A DNA stretch of 64,000 bases from Acidimicrobiia bacterium. GTDB lineage: Bacteria > Actinomycetota > Acidimicrobiia > Acidimicrobiales > SKKL01. The DNA is taken from contig JBAYRL010000008.1 in the NCBI GenBank assembly GCA_041676705.1, positions 1 to 64,000 of the forward strand. Direction: 5' to 3'. Positions 34,660 to 44,520 of the stretch are shown here, in pieces. The notes beneath the pieces are model-generated. The model ran no database searches. It was not told where the DNA came from and worked only from the letters and a program-made list of their open reading frames with translations. How positions within the stretch are numbered: position 1 is the first letter of the stretch; every line of letters begins with the position of its first letter. Both the position numbers and the translations under genes were made by a program.

Positions 34660-34937
34660 GAGCCGACCTCCTCTGTTCGACTGGTTTTGGGCAAAACTCC
34701 CGAGGTTCACTGCACTTTTACAGCTGGTACTTCAACTCCCCAATAGCCTCAACCCCTAATACCATGGTTGAAACTACAATGGTGTGATTCTAGGCGTACC
34801 GTTGAAAATTGCAACCCTTGATTGCGAATAATCACCCAGCACGCCTTCCAGTTGTGCTATTGAACCCCCACCGAGGTTCGATTATTGCCGTAAGGCCAGC
34901 TAGATCGCACTAGCAATAGACAAGATTCGGCAAAGAG

Positions 34938-35795
34938 CTAGCGTTTCACGGGCCCTAAGGCCGCCGCTACCGCTTCACCCATGGCACGACGGCCCGGATT
35001 GGTGAGGTGAATTCCGTCCCACGTGTAGCCCGGATCGGCACCAACCACGGGGGCCCAATCGAGCACGTGAGCGTTCGGCCAACGCATGGCAACCTCACGA
35101 ATTGATTCGTTAATCGCTACCCTGGTCGGGCTGACCTCCGCCACGGTCACCCAAATAACTCGTGGCACATCAGCTAAAACAGCCATCGCCTCGTCCATTT
35201 GAGAACCAAAATCACCACGTTCACCCACGATGTAGTTGTTGCCCAAGTGGATGACGACCGCTTCACCAATATGCCCGCGGACCTCAGCTAAGTGTTCGAT
35301 CGATTGTGAAAGTCGACGGCTACCTACCGCGTCATAGCTGACCAACCAATCTGGCAGCGCTTCGGGAATGGTGCGGGTTGTTCCTAAAAAGACCGAATCT
35401 CCCAGGACAAAGACGCTGTTACCTCCCGGAGGGCCTTGTGGCCAGGGCAATGCCGGTGGCGGATCGATGCCACTGTCTGGCGGTAACACGGTTGTGGGTA
35501 CCAAAGGCAACTGAGGTGGTAACGCCGCCGTGGTAGTGGTGGTTTCTAAGACCTCGGAGGTTTCGGTCGTTGAGGTTTCAGGGTCAGTCACCGTCGAAGA
35601 TGTAGTAGGCGAGGCCATCGTGGTTGAGGTATTGGTGTCAATGGGTTTCGCGGCTTGATCTTTGGAGCCGTCGTTGGCCGCCAATGACAAATTCCCACCA
35701 AACTTGCTTGCCACCAAAAAGCCGATGATCAAAAGCCCAAGAACTAGGTATTGGCGATTAAATCTGCGGCGGGGCTTAAAGATGCCCCTAGCCAC
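34938..35795 (-). CDS. Membrane-anchored SGNH-hydrolase-like protein
   Basis: 285 residues from a GTG overlapping the VWA gene by 8 bases. One membrane helix (about 16-32) is followed by a Thr/Ser-rich linker (about 48-110; runs such as STTETSE and ETTTTTA). The SGNH domain has block I GDSVFLGT, block III HLGNNYIV (G and N) and block V DGIHL with Asp and His. Similar domains sit at the C-terminus of OatA-type acyltransferases or act alone as cell-wall esterases. It probably acts on surface polysaccharide or peptidoglycan O-acyl groups. Confidence 0.7.
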   Translation of the reverse strand: MARGIFKPRRRFNRQYLVLGLLIIGFLVASKFGGNLSLAANDGSKDQAAKPIDTNTSTTMASPTTSSTVTDPETSTTETSEVLETTTTTAALPPQLPLVPTTVLPPDSGIDPPPALPWPQGPPGGNSVFVLGDSVFLGTTRTIPEALPDWLVSYDAVGSRRLSQSIEHLAEVRGHIGEAVVIHLGNNYIVGERGDFGSQMDEAMAVLADVPRVIWVTVAEVSPTRVAINESIREVAMRWPNAHVLDWAPVVGADPGYTWDGIHLTNPGRRAMGEAVAAALGPVKR

Positions 35796-37806
35796 GCTGG
35801 CCGCGCCCTCGCATCATCTGCCGTTTTTGTTCAATGAAATCGACTAGCACGTAGTCGCCCAATGTTTCCGGTGTTGTGAAGAAAGCTCGGCCACGGTTCA
35901 TTTCGGTGAGACGCTCAATAAAGCTCTGCAAATAGCTATTGGCATCTAGCATAAAAGTGTTAATAACAATTCCGTCGCGGGTGCAACGCATAACTTCAGC
36001 CAAGGTGGCGTCTACTGTTTCTCGCACCGGTGGATAGTTAAAGAACGGTTCACCGTTGGCCATGATATGGGCGGTCGGCTCACCGTCGGTGATCATGATG
36101 ATCTGTTTGGTACCACTCTGCTTAGCCAGCAACTTCCGAGCAATGGCGAAGCCGTGCTGCATGTTGGTGCCGTAGACAAAGTCCCATGAAACCTCGGGCA
36201 GCGCTTCGGCAGTTAGCTCGCGTGCCACCTCGGAAAAGCCCACGATTCCCATATAGTCACGCGGGAACTGACCGGTTATTAACGAATGCAACGCCATTGC
36301 AACTTTTTTGGCAGGCAAGAAGTTGTCGCGCATTGGCATCGAAAGTGACAAGTCGAGCATCAAGACGGTTGATGACCTGGTTAACTGCTCTGAACGCTCG
36401 ACTTCGAAATCGTCGGGGGTCAAGCGAACGGGAGTACCACCGCCTTGGCGTTGCACCGCGTTGCGCACCGTGCGTTCAATGTTCAGGTTGAAAGGATCGC
36501 CAAACTCGTAGGGCTTGGTGTCGTAATGACGTTCGTGACCGATTCCCGAACGGTCAAGTTGGTGTTGGCCCATCTGGTCTTTGGTCAACTTCTTGAACAG
36601 CTCGTTCAAAGCGTTCTGACCCAAGCGACGAATAGCTCGAGGTGTTAGCTCGAAACGGCCCTCTTTGTTTTCAATCAGGCCCGCTTCTTCCAACATTTTG
36701 GCCAACTCTGCCATGCGGTCCAAGCTCTTGGCGGCATCGTCGCCCAAAAGTTGACGTGCCCGGTCAATATCAACCTCGGCCAACGCGCCAGGGTTAGTTG
36801 CGCCCCGTAGCAGGTTCTCTAATTGGTCAATGTCGCCCAGCTCTTCCATCATGGCGGCCGCTTCGGCGAAGCCCAACGGATCTTGACCACGGAACTGCAT
36901 CTGACGGTCCCAACCCATATTGGGGAAAGCCGCCTGTAGGTTTCGCGACAACTGATCCGCTTGAAAAGCCAGATCCATGTCTTCGAGCAGTTGTTGAGAC
37001 AAACCCTGCAGTTGCGCCCGCTGCTCGGGTGTCATGGAGTTCAACATAGCGGCCATATTGGCCATACGTTGAGCCATGACTTCGAGAAGTTCATCCAACG
37101 ATTCGGGGTTTTCGGGGAAGAAATCACCGAAACGATCCATAAACCCTTCAAAATCGGGCTCTTCCCCGGCTTCACGCTGCTCTAACATCCGATTCAGTTC
37201 GGACATCATGTCTTTCATACGAGCGATGTCTTCCGGCGTGAGATCCTGCATCGCACCGGCCATCTGGTTCACGTACTGTTGCATTAGCTGTTGTCGTAGA
37301 CGGTCGAGCAGCTCGTTGAAACGCTCTTCGGCTTCCGCCGAGGAGAAATCGTAATTCTGAAGCTCACGTACCTGCCCGGCCAGGTCGGGTGGCAACATAT
37401 CGAGTTCAATTTGTTTCTCGGCGACCGACTGTTCAACTACCTCTTGACGGCGCTGGTCACCACTTTGGCGTGCCTGATCAACGAGCTCCTGCAGGGTATT
37501 GAACTCTGACTCCACCACATCACGCAGCTCTTGTGCGATGTCGTCATAAACACCGCCGAGATCGTAGCGGTCGAGATTATCTTTCCTTCGCCGCCGCAGG
37601 TTTTCGAGCATTTCTCGAATGCCTTGGAGTCGCTCGCCGTTCTTGTCGTCGAAACCCGACTGCATCATGCGCCTTAGCGCTGCGTTTAGGTCACCGTGGT
37701 ATAGAAGATCGTCGGTGATTTCGCCCAAAAGGTCGAACGCGTCGAAATCGAAACCCGTTTGGGTACCGTCCCAGCGGGAATACCGAAAATGTGGGGAGGG
37801 TGCCAT
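35788..37806 (-). CDS. VWA-domain protein partnered with a MoxR/ChlI-like ATPase
   Basis: 672 residues. A long helical, acidic N-terminal part (1-430) carries many Met/Gln-rich segments. A von Willebrand factor A domain follows (about 470-670) with a complete MIDAS (DLSLS near 480, T in the ITGQFP region, ITDGEPT near 572). Proteins of this build pair with AAA ATPases related to magnesium-chelatase ChlI, and the ATPase gene lies 60 bases upstream. The pair probably remodels a target complex; chelation itself is not implied, as no porphyrin or bacteriochlorophyll genes are near. Confidence 0.8.
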   Translation of the reverse strand: MAPSPHFRYSRWDGTQTGFDFDAFDLLGEITDDLLYHGDLNAALRRMMQSGFDDKNGERLQGIREMLENLRRRRKDNLDRYDLGGVYDDIAQELRDVVESEFNTLQELVDQARQSGDQRRQEVVEQSVAEKQIELDMLPPDLAGQVRELQNYDFSSAEAEERFNELLDRLRQQLMQQYVNQMAGAMQDLTPEDIARMKDMMSELNRMLEQREAGEEPDFEGFMDRFGDFFPENPESLDELLEVMAQRMANMAAMLNSMTPEQRAQLQGLSQQLLEDMDLAFQADQLSRNLQAAFPNMGWDRQMQFRGQDPLGFAEAAAMMEELGDIDQLENLLRGATNPGALAEVDIDRARQLLGDDAAKSLDRMAELAKMLEEAGLIENKEGRFELTPRAIRRLGQNALNELFKKLTKDQMGQHQLDRSGIGHERHYDTKPYEFGDPFNLNIERTVRNAVQRQGGGTPVRLTPDDFEVERSEQLTRSSTVLMLDLSLSMPMRDNFLPAKKVAMALHSLITGQFPRDYMGIVGFSEVARELTAEALPEVSWDFVYGTNMQHGFAIARKLLAKQSGTKQIIMITDGEPTAHIMANGEPFFNYPPVRETVDATLAEVMRCTRDGIVINTFMLDANSYLQSFIERLTEMNRGRAFFTTPETLGDYVLVDFIEQKRQMMRGRGQRG

Positions 37807-37866
37807 AACTAAAGGCTACCTAGGCCTACTCGGGCTAACACAGACACGGGTTCTTCAACCATAGGC

Positions 37867-39270
37867 TTAACCTCGTTTGCGATAAGAGGCCCGGGTTCCG
37901 GCCGCGTCTTTGTTCAAACGCTTCGACAGATGCAGGCCTTCAAGTAATAACTCAATGGCGCTAGCTTTCTCGCCGACCGAAGCGTTTGCGCCCACCAATT
38001 CCTCGACTGGAGTCCGCAGGGCTGGCATTTCATCAAGAAGTTCAGCGTAAGCATCGGCAGAAATATCTTCGCCTACATCTACAATCTCACCGGCTTCAAA
38101 GGCGTCAAGCACGGCCCTGAAATGTTCGGGCGACACTCGGTCTTTGAAAACACTCAGCACGGCGGAACGCAAAAGGTGCTCAATGATTTGCCCGTCGCGC
38201 CCATCTTCAATCGTTTCAATTTCCACCTTGCCCGCGGTCGAGCTGGCCAAAGCGTCTAAGTCGGAAATCCTCGGCACGACTTCGGTTTCGCCTTGGCGCA
38301 ACGCCCGACGGGCAGCGTTTGCGACCACCGTTTCCAAGTTGGCCACACTAAGTCGTACCGAAACCCCAGAACGCTGGTTGATGTGCGGGCTCTGGCGGGC
38401 TAGGTGGCTCAGCGTCACCACAATTTCCGACATGAAGGTCGGAATTTCCACACTCACACCCGAAGCCTCGAGAGGGCGTGCTTCTTGAAGTGCAATTTCA
38501 ACTTCCGTAGAAACTTCAAGCGGATAGTGGGTACGAATTTGAGCCCCGAAGCGATCTTTCAGCGGGGTGATGAGACGCCCTCGGTTGGTGTAATCCTCGG
38601 GGTTGGCGGAAGCAAAAAGCATCACGTCGAGCGGTAAGCGAACCTTATAACCCCGAATTTGAACATCACGCTCTTCGAGCACGTTTAACAGACCCACCTG
38701 AATACGCTCGGCGAGGTCGGGAAGCTCGTTGATGGCGAAAATACCGCGGTTGGTGCGTGGCACCAGTCCGTAGTGCAAGGTCAGCTCATCAGAAAGATAA
38801 CGCCCTTCGGCCACCTTGATGGGGTCTACCTCGCCAATGAGGTCGGCGATTGAGGTGTCGGGCGTCGCTAGTTTTTCACCGTAACGCTCGTCGCGGTGGA
38901 CCCAATCGAGGGGCGCATCATCGCCCAGGTCAGAAACCAAGTCGCGGGCGTGTTTAGAGACGGGATGGTACGGATCGTCGTTGATTTCAGAGCCCTCAAT
39001 GATGGGCATCCACTCGTCCAAAAGGCCGGTGAGCGCTCGAATCATTCGGGTCTTAGCCTGTCCACGTTCCCCTAAAAAAATCACGTCGTGCCCTGCCAAC
39101 AATGCGTTTTCAAGCTGGGGCAAAACAGTATCTTCATAGCCCAAAACGGCGGGAAACAGGGGTTCACCAGCAGTAATTCGGGCGATCGCGTTGCGCCGAA
39201 TTTCTTCTTTTACAGGTACAGACTCCCAGCCCGAATCGCGGAGCTGGCCAAGCGTTTGCGGTCGTGACAT
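37867..39270 (-). CDS. MoxR/ChlI-like AAA ATPase
   Basis: 467 residues from ATG 39270; an open extension upstream to 39642 runs antisense to the glycosidase gene and is not used. Walker A is GERGQAKT (67-74). The Walker-B region reads GIFAINELPDL, with Asn in place of the usual Asp, followed by the catalytic Glu. FASANPEDYTNRGRLITPLKDRF carries sensor-1 and the arginine region typical of ChlI/MoxR ATPases. The C-terminus is a helical lid. It forms an operon with the VWA and SGNH genes and is divergent from the glycoside hydrolase gene. Confidence 0.8.
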   Translation of the reverse strand: MSRPQTLGQLRDSGWESVPVKEEIRRNAIARITAGEPLFPAVLGYEDTVLPQLENALLAGHDVIFLGERGQAKTRMIRALTGLLDEWMPIIEGSEINDDPYHPVSKHARDLVSDLGDDAPLDWVHRDERYGEKLATPDTSIADLIGEVDPIKVAEGRYLSDELTLHYGLVPRTNRGIFAINELPDLAERIQVGLLNVLEERDVQIRGYKVRLPLDVMLFASANPEDYTNRGRLITPLKDRFGAQIRTHYPLEVSTEVEIALQEARPLEASGVSVEIPTFMSEIVVTLSHLARQSPHINQRSGVSVRLSVANLETVVANAARRALRQGETEVVPRISDLDALASSTAGKVEIETIEDGRDGQIIEHLLRSAVLSVFKDRVSPEHFRAVLDAFEAGEIVDVGEDISADAYAELLDEMPALRTPVEELVGANASVGEKASAIELLLEGLHLSKRLNKDAAGTRASYRKRG

Positions 39271-39394
39271 AGCCTTGACGCTACCTTGACATTCACGGCG
39301 ACGGCGCGCGAACGCCAAGATAAGTAGCTGCTCGCCGCGGAATTTGGGCCCGACGTTATCTCTCTGTTGTGGCGAGCCGAGTACCGTCGAGGTG

Positions 39395-41641
39395 ATGGAG
39401 ACGCTCGACCTGAACGGTGAATGGCACGCCGCGGTGGCTGATGATGCCACCAGTCGGAACTTCGCCGACCACAACTTTGACGACTCCAGCTGGGCTTTGC
39501 TGTGCGTGCCAGGGCATTGGCAATCACAGCGCGAATTCCAAACCTCAAACGGCCCGCTTTTGTACCGCCGACGATTCCAACTCGATTTGGACGAGTTGGA
39601 ATCTGGCGAAGCTAAACGTTGGTGGCTAGTTTTCGAAGGCATCTTCTACCAAGGCGACGTGTGGCTTAATGGCCATTACGTGGGCAACACCGAAGGCTAT
39701 TTTTTCCCGCACCGTTTCGACGTAACCGAATTGCTGGCGGAACAAAGCGACCATGTATTGGGCGTTGAAGTTTCGTGTCGACCTCAACGTGACGCTGCTG
39801 CCAAACACAATCTCACCGGCTCGCTACAACAGTCACCGTGGATTGACCCATCTTGGAACCCAGGTGGTATTTGGCAGGGGGTGAGGTTAGAGGCCTCGGG
39901 CGACTTGCACCTTAGGCACCTACGAGTACGTACGTTGAGTGCTAACGCCGAAGCGGGAGAGCTTGGTATCCGTGCCGTTATAGATTCCGTAGCGCCAGTC
40001 TCAGCCTCGTTACGCACCCAGGTTCTGCCTCTCAACACCGACTCGGCCGGCACCGACTCCGCTATCACCTCAACCGCTGACGCCCATACCCACACCGTGG
40101 CGCTAGCAGCAGGCGAGAACAGGGTCGAATGGACCGTAACGGTTCCCGAGCCCAAGCTGTGGTGGCCTCACTCGTTAGGGGAACAGCCACTTTATAACGT
40201 TGAAGTTTCAGCCTTCATCGAAGCCGACGACCAGCTGCCAGACCAGACGGAGCGCCCGAGTGGCAACCCCACCCAAATGTTGCTTAGTCACCGACGATCG
40301 GTCGAGGTTGGGTTTAGAGAAGTTGAATTGAAACGATGGGTCTTGTGGGTCAATGGCCAACGCTTGTTTCTAAAAGGCACGAACCTCGGCCCCACTCGTC
40401 AAGATTTGGCCAACGCCACCCCCGAGGCCGTAGCCGCAGACATTCAAACGGCCAAGGATTTAGGGCTCGACTTTGTGCGCGTCAACTCTCACATCGCTCG
40501 ACCCGAGCTCTACGCCGCGGCCAACCGTGCTGGCATGTTGATCTGGCAAGATCTGCCGCTGCAATGGGGTTACGCCCGCGGGGTGAAAGCACAGGCCCAA
40601 CGCCAGGCTCGAGAAGCAGTCGACCTCTTAGGTGCCCACCCGGCCGTAGCTCTTTGGTGTGCCCACAGCGAACCTCTAACAATCAGTCCCGACGAAGCAG
40701 CAGCCACTAGTCGCCCCCGGCAGTTGGTTAGCCGTGCCCGCCAACGCGTTGTGGGCCAGGTGCTACCTTCTTGGAACAGAAGCATTCTGGACCGTTCAAT
40801 CCGCCGAACACTGCGAGGCGTAGATGGCACCCGTCCGGTGGTGGCCAGCTCTGGGGCGCTACCTCATCTTCCTCAGCTAGAAGGTGACGATTCACACCTA
40901 TGGTTTGGTTGGCAATACGGCACCATTGCCGACCTAGCGCGGGCCGCTAAAGCCTGGCCTCGCCTAGTGCGCTTCGTGAGTGAATTTGGGGCCCAAGCCG
41001 TTCCATTAAATTCCGGTTTCGCGCATCCTGAAAAATGGCCTGACCTTGACTGGGACCTTCTGGAATCTAAACACGGGCTACGTCGCGACCTGCTTGACTT
41101 GATTGCGCCGCCCGACGAATCGCCCAGCTTCGACGCTTGGGCCGAACGGACACAGGCCTATCAGGCCGAGCTAATACGTCGTCAGGTAGAAGCGTTGCGC
41201 CGGCTCAAATATCGACCCACTGGTGGTTTCGCTCAATATTTCCTGGCCGATGCCCAACCGGCCATTAGCCTTTCCATATTGGACCATCGCCGCAAACCCA
41301 AACTTGGCTATTCGGCCTTGGCAGCCTCCTGTCGCCCGCTCATCGTGACCGCTGATCCCTTCGCCAGTCTAAAACCAGGCGCCGCTGGCAACATTGCTAT
41401 TCACGTAATAAGTGACCTGCGAGAAGAACGCCAAAACTTAACGGTAACCGCCGAGTTACACGCTGAGGACCAACCCATTGCTTATCACCAGTGGGAAGGC
41501 CATATCGAAGCCGACAGCTGTAGTTTCATTGGCCAGATTAACACTCACATTCCAGCCTGTGACCCGGGCCGCCTAACCCTTACTCTCACCCTAAAAGATG
41601 AGAACAATCGCCTAATTGCTGACAACTTCTATCGACGATGA
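39395..41641 (+). CDS. Glycoside hydrolase family 2 protein (beta-mannosidase-like)
   Basis: 748 residues. The N-terminal jelly-roll (LNGEWHAA ... LLCVPGHWQ; FEGIFYQGDVWLNGHYVGNTEGYFFPHRFDVT) is followed by an immunoglobulin-like domain and a TIM barrel beginning FLKGTNLGPTRQD. The nucleophile is E530 in FVSEFGAQ. The acid/base glutamate is E426 in WCAHSEP, where family 2 enzymes nearly always have N-E; here it is S425-E426. No signal peptide is seen, so it is cytosolic. Retaining activity on mannosides or related beta-glycosides is likely, but the Asn-to-Ser change casts some doubt. The ATG has GAGG close upstream. Confidence 0.8.
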   Translation: METLDLNGEWHAAVADDATSRNFADHNFDDSSWALLCVPGHWQSQREFQTSNGPLLYRRRFQLDLDELESGEAKRWWLVFEGIFYQGDVWLNGHYVGNTEGYFFPHRFDVTELLAEQSDHVLGVEVSCRPQRDAAAKHNLTGSLQQSPWIDPSWNPGGIWQGVRLEASGDLHLRHLRVRTLSANAEAGELGIRAVIDSVAPVSASLRTQVLPLNTDSAGTDSAITSTADAHTHTVALAAGENRVEWTVTVPEPKLWWPHSLGEQPLYNVEVSAFIEADDQLPDQTERPSGNPTQMLLSHRRSVEVGFREVELKRWVLWVNGQRLFLKGTNLGPTRQDLANATPEAVAADIQTAKDLGLDFVRVNSHIARPELYAAANRAGMLIWQDLPLQWGYARGVKAQAQRQAREAVDLLGAHPAVALWCAHSEPLTISPDEAAATSRPRQLVSRARQRVVGQVLPSWNRSILDRSIRRTLRGVDGTRPVVASSGALPHLPQLEGDDSHLWFGWQYGTIADLARAAKAWPRLVRFVSEFGAQAVPLNSGFAHPEKWPDLDWDLLESKHGLRRDLLDLIAPPDESPSFDAWAERTQAYQAELIRRQVEALRRLKYRPTGGFAQYFLADAQPAISLSILDHRRKPKLGYSALAASCRPLIVTADPFASLKPGAAGNIAIHVISDLREERQNLTVTAELHAEDQPIAYHQWEGHIEADSCSFIGQINTHIPACDPGRLTLTLTLKDENNRLIADNFYRR

Positions 41642-41656
41642 GTCAAAACAGTTCGA

Positions 41657-41682
41657 CCGCGCCGGACGGCGCGGGTAGTTTC
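41657..41682 (+). terminator. Short GC-rich hairpin after the glycosidase gene
   Basis: CCGCGCC (41657-41663), loop GGAC, GGCGCGG (41668-41674): a perfect 7-bp stem 15 bases past the stop, followed by GTAGTTTC. The T-run is weak. It could terminate the glycosidase transcript ahead of sdhC. Confidence 0.45.
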
Positions 41683-41755
41683 AAAGTCAGACTTAGCCGC
41701 CCAAAACCCTTGGGTCGGCGCTTCCGACTTCCCGCCTGGGAGGAATTGAATAGCG

Positions 41756-42589
41756 ATGGCACAAGTTACGGCGTCCACTGACACAGTGCGCCCGATAAAC
41801 AAACGAGCGAAACAGCTTCCGTTTCCCCTAAATATCTACCAAAGCGCGGTAGGCAAAAAATGGGTTATGGCGATCACAGGAATTGCCATTCTGGGCTTTG
41901 TGTTGGCCCATATGATCGGCAACTTGAAGCTGTATCTAGGCGTCGAGCCCATGAACCATTACGCCGAGTGGTTACGCGACATGCTGACCCCAATCCTGCC
42001 GCGAACTGTGGCGCTGTGGCTGATGAGAATTGGGCTAATCGTGGCTTTTGCGCTCCACATTCACTCGGCCTATTCGCTCACCATAATGAACGCCAAGGCT
42101 CGCCCCAATGGCTATCAATCGAAGCGCGACTATATTGCCGCCAACTTCGCTAGTCGTACGATGCGGGCTTCAGGCATTATCGTAGGGCTATTCATCCTGT
42201 GGCACTTAGCCGATCTGACCTGGGGTTTTGTGAACCCAGACTTCATACGTGGCGATGCATACCACAACGTGGTTGAGAGCTTCAGCTTCTTCCCCGTAGC
42301 CGCGCTCTACATCGTGGCCAACCTGGCTCTGGGCTTGCACATCTATCACGGCGCCTGGAGCTTGTTCCAAAGCCTAGGGGCCAATAGTCCAAAACTAAAC
42401 CCAATGCGACGCCCCTTCGCGGTGGCCTTCGCGGCATTGATAGTGGTGGGAAACCTCTCGTTCCCGATCATGGTTCAAGCCGGAGTTATTAGCGAAAAGA
42501 ACCGTACTACCCCACTTGTCAACACAGAAACTGCCAATGAAGACGCTGCTACTACTTTGGTGATCAACCTTTCGGAGACTGCCCAATGA
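41756..42589 (+). CDS. sdhC: Succinate dehydrogenase cytochrome b subunit
   Basis: 277 residues, five membrane helices. VMAITGIAILGFVLAHMIGNL and ALHIHSAYSLT carry likely haem-ligand histidines, as do LWHLADLTWG and ALGLHIYHGAWSLFQSLG. This is the single-subunit, di-haem b558 type (Bacillus/actinobacterial class), which anchors SdhA/SdhB and passes electrons to quinone. GGGAGGAAT lies upstream of the ATG. The stop overlaps the sdhA start (ATGA). Confidence 0.9.
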   Translation: MAQVTASTDTVRPINKRAKQLPFPLNIYQSAVGKKWVMAITGIAILGFVLAHMIGNLKLYLGVEPMNHYAEWLRDMLTPILPRTVALWLMRIGLIVAFALHIHSAYSLTIMNAKARPNGYQSKRDYIAANFASRTMRASGIIVGLFILWHLADLTWGFVNPDFIRGDAYHNVVESFSFFPVAALYIVANLALGLHIYHGAWSLFQSLGANSPKLNPMRRPFAVAFAALIVVGNLSFPIMVQAGVISEKNRTTPLVNTETANEDAATTLVINLSETAQ

Positions 42590-44520
42590 CCGTCGATGCG
42601 AGCCCACGCCTAGACGCCAAAATTCCTGAGGGACCAATCGCAGACAAGTGGACGAACCACAAGTTCAATATGCGTTTGGTCAACCCTGCTAACCGCCGCC
42701 GCTACAACATCATTGTAGTCGGCACCGGTCTTGCCGGAGCCGCGGCTGCCGCCACTTTGGGCGAACTCGGCTACAACGTTGATGTCTTTACTTACCATGA
42801 ATCACCCCGACGGGCGCACTCGATTGCAGCCCAGGGCGGTATCAACTCGGCTAAGAACTACCACGCCGACGGTGATTCGGTACACCGGCTCTTTTATGAC
42901 ACCGTCAAAGGTGGCGACTACCGCTCTCGTGAAGGCAACGTGCATCGCCTAGCCGAGGTAAGCCTCAACATCATCGACCAGGCCGTGGCCCAAGGCGTGC
43001 CTTTCGCCCGTGAATACGGTGGCCTCCTCGACAACCGCTCATTTGGTGGCGCCCAGGTTTCTCGAACCTTCTACGCCCGAGGCCAAACCGGTCAGCAGCT
43101 TCTCTTGGGTGCCAACTCGGCCCTAATGCGCCAAATCGCGGCGGGCCCAGTTACCTTGCATGCCCGCAAAGAGATGTTGGAAGTGGTGGTGAAAGACGGG
43201 GTTGCCGCTGGCATCATCACCCGAGACCTAACCACCGGTGCCATTGAATCGCACACCGCTCATGCCGTGGTCTTGGCAACCGGCGGTTATTCCAACGCCT
43301 ATTACCTCTCAACCAACGCCATGGCGTGCAATGTAACCGCGGCCTGGCGTGCCCACCGCAAGGGTGCCTTCTTCGCAAATCCCTGTTACACCCAGATTCA
43401 CCCCACCTGTATTCCAGCCAGCGACGAGTTCCAATCGAAGCTCACGCTAATGTCAGAATCGCTGCGTAACGACGGACGTATTTGGGTACCGGCCGCCGCC
43501 GGCGACAACCGCCCGGCAGGCCAGATTCCTGAATCTGAGCGTGACTACTATCTGGAACGCAAATACCCCTCATTCGGTAACTTGGTACCTCGCGACGTTG
43601 CCTCACGAAACGCTAAGACCGTTGTTGATGCTGGCCACGGAATTGGCGATCTGCGAAACGGTGTTTACCTCGACTTTTCCGAAGCCATCGGCCGTCTCGG
43701 TGAAGACACCATCCGCGAGCGTTACGGCAACCTCTTCGACATGTACGAACGCATTACCGGCGAGAACCCTTACCAGGTACCAATGCGTATCTACCCTGCC
43801 ACCCACTACACCATGGGTGGATTGTGGGTGGACTACAACTTGATGACCACGGTACCTGGGCTTTACGCCCTGGGTGAGGCCAACTTCTCAGATCACGGCG
43901 CCAACCGTCTCGGGGCTTCAGCGTTGATGCAAGGCCTAGCCGATGGTTACTTCGTGTTGCCGGCCACTATTGCCGACTACTTGGCCGAACATCTGGGCAC
44001 CACCCCGGTGCCAACCAGTGACCCGGTGTTTGTGGAAGCGCACAAAGAGGTGGAAGAGCGCACCAAGCGTTGGCTGTCGCTCAATGGCACCAAGTCAGTC
44101 GATCACTACCACCGCGAACTAGGCAAGATCGTATGGGACGACATTGGTATGGAACGCTCCGCGGAAAGTTTGGAGCGTGCCATTCGTGACATTCCAGCCT
44201 TACAATCGGAATTCGAAAAAGACGTTCGTGTGCTAGGCAGCAACGAATCGCCGAACCAATCGCTTGAAAAGGTTGGTCGGGTAGCCGATTTCTTCGAATT
44301 GGCTCAGCTTATGGCCCGCGACGCCTTACATCGCGAAGAGTCCTGCGGCGGTCACTTCCGAGTTGAGCACCAAACCCCCGAAGGCGAAGCCCAGCGCGAT
44401 GACGAAAACTTTGCCTATGTAGGAGCCTGGGAATGGCAAGGCCAAGACCAAGCTCAAACCCTTCATAAAGAGCCGCTCACGTTTGAAACCGTGGCACTCA
44501 CCCAGAGGAGCTACAAGTAA
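42586..44520 (+). CDS. sdhA: Succinate dehydrogenase/fumarate reductase flavoprotein subunit
   Basis: 644 residues. FAD-binding GTGLAGAAAA (46-55), the FAD-linking histidine H78 in HSIAAQGGIN, the substrate-site HPTCIP, and GEANFSDHGANRLGASAL near the C-terminal FAD-contact. The order and length fit the b558-class enzyme. Oxidises succinate to fumarate, linking the TCA cycle with the respiratory chain. Overlaps sdhC by four bases and sdhB by one (TAATG), so all three are translationally coupled. Confidence 0.95.
   Translation: MTVDASPRLDAKIPEGPIADKWTNHKFNMRLVNPANRRRYNIIVVGTGLAGAAAAATLGELGYNVDVFTYHESPRRAHSIAAQGGINSAKNYHADGDSVHRLFYDTVKGGDYRSREGNVHRLAEVSLNIIDQAVAQGVPFAREYGGLLDNRSFGGAQVSRTFYARGQTGQQLLLGANSALMRQIAAGPVTLHARKEMLEVVVKDGVAAGIITRDLTTGAIESHTAHAVVLATGGYSNAYYLSTNAMACNVTAAWRAHRKGAFFANPCYTQIHPTCIPASDEFQSKLTLMSESLRNDGRIWVPAAAGDNRPAGQIPESERDYYLERKYPSFGNLVPRDVASRNAKTVVDAGHGIGDLRNGVYLDFSEAIGRLGEDTIRERYGNLFDMYERITGENPYQVPMRIYPATHYTMGGLWVDYNLMTTVPGLYALGEANFSDHGANRLGASALMQGLADGYFVLPATIADYLAEHLGTTPVPTSDPVFVEAHKEVEERTKRWLSLNGTKSVDHYHRELGKIVWDDIGMERSAESLERAIRDIPALQSEFEKDVRVLGSNESPNQSLEKVGRVADFFELAQLMARDALHREESCGGHFRVEHQTPEGEAQRDDENFAYVGAWEWQGQDQAQTLHKEPLTFETVALTQRSYK

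Noticed and set aside
39271..39642. N-terminal extension of the MoxR-like ATPase
   Set aside because: It would run antisense through the start of the glycosidase gene, and its sequence is unlike the family; the ATG at 39270 begins a normal N-terminus.
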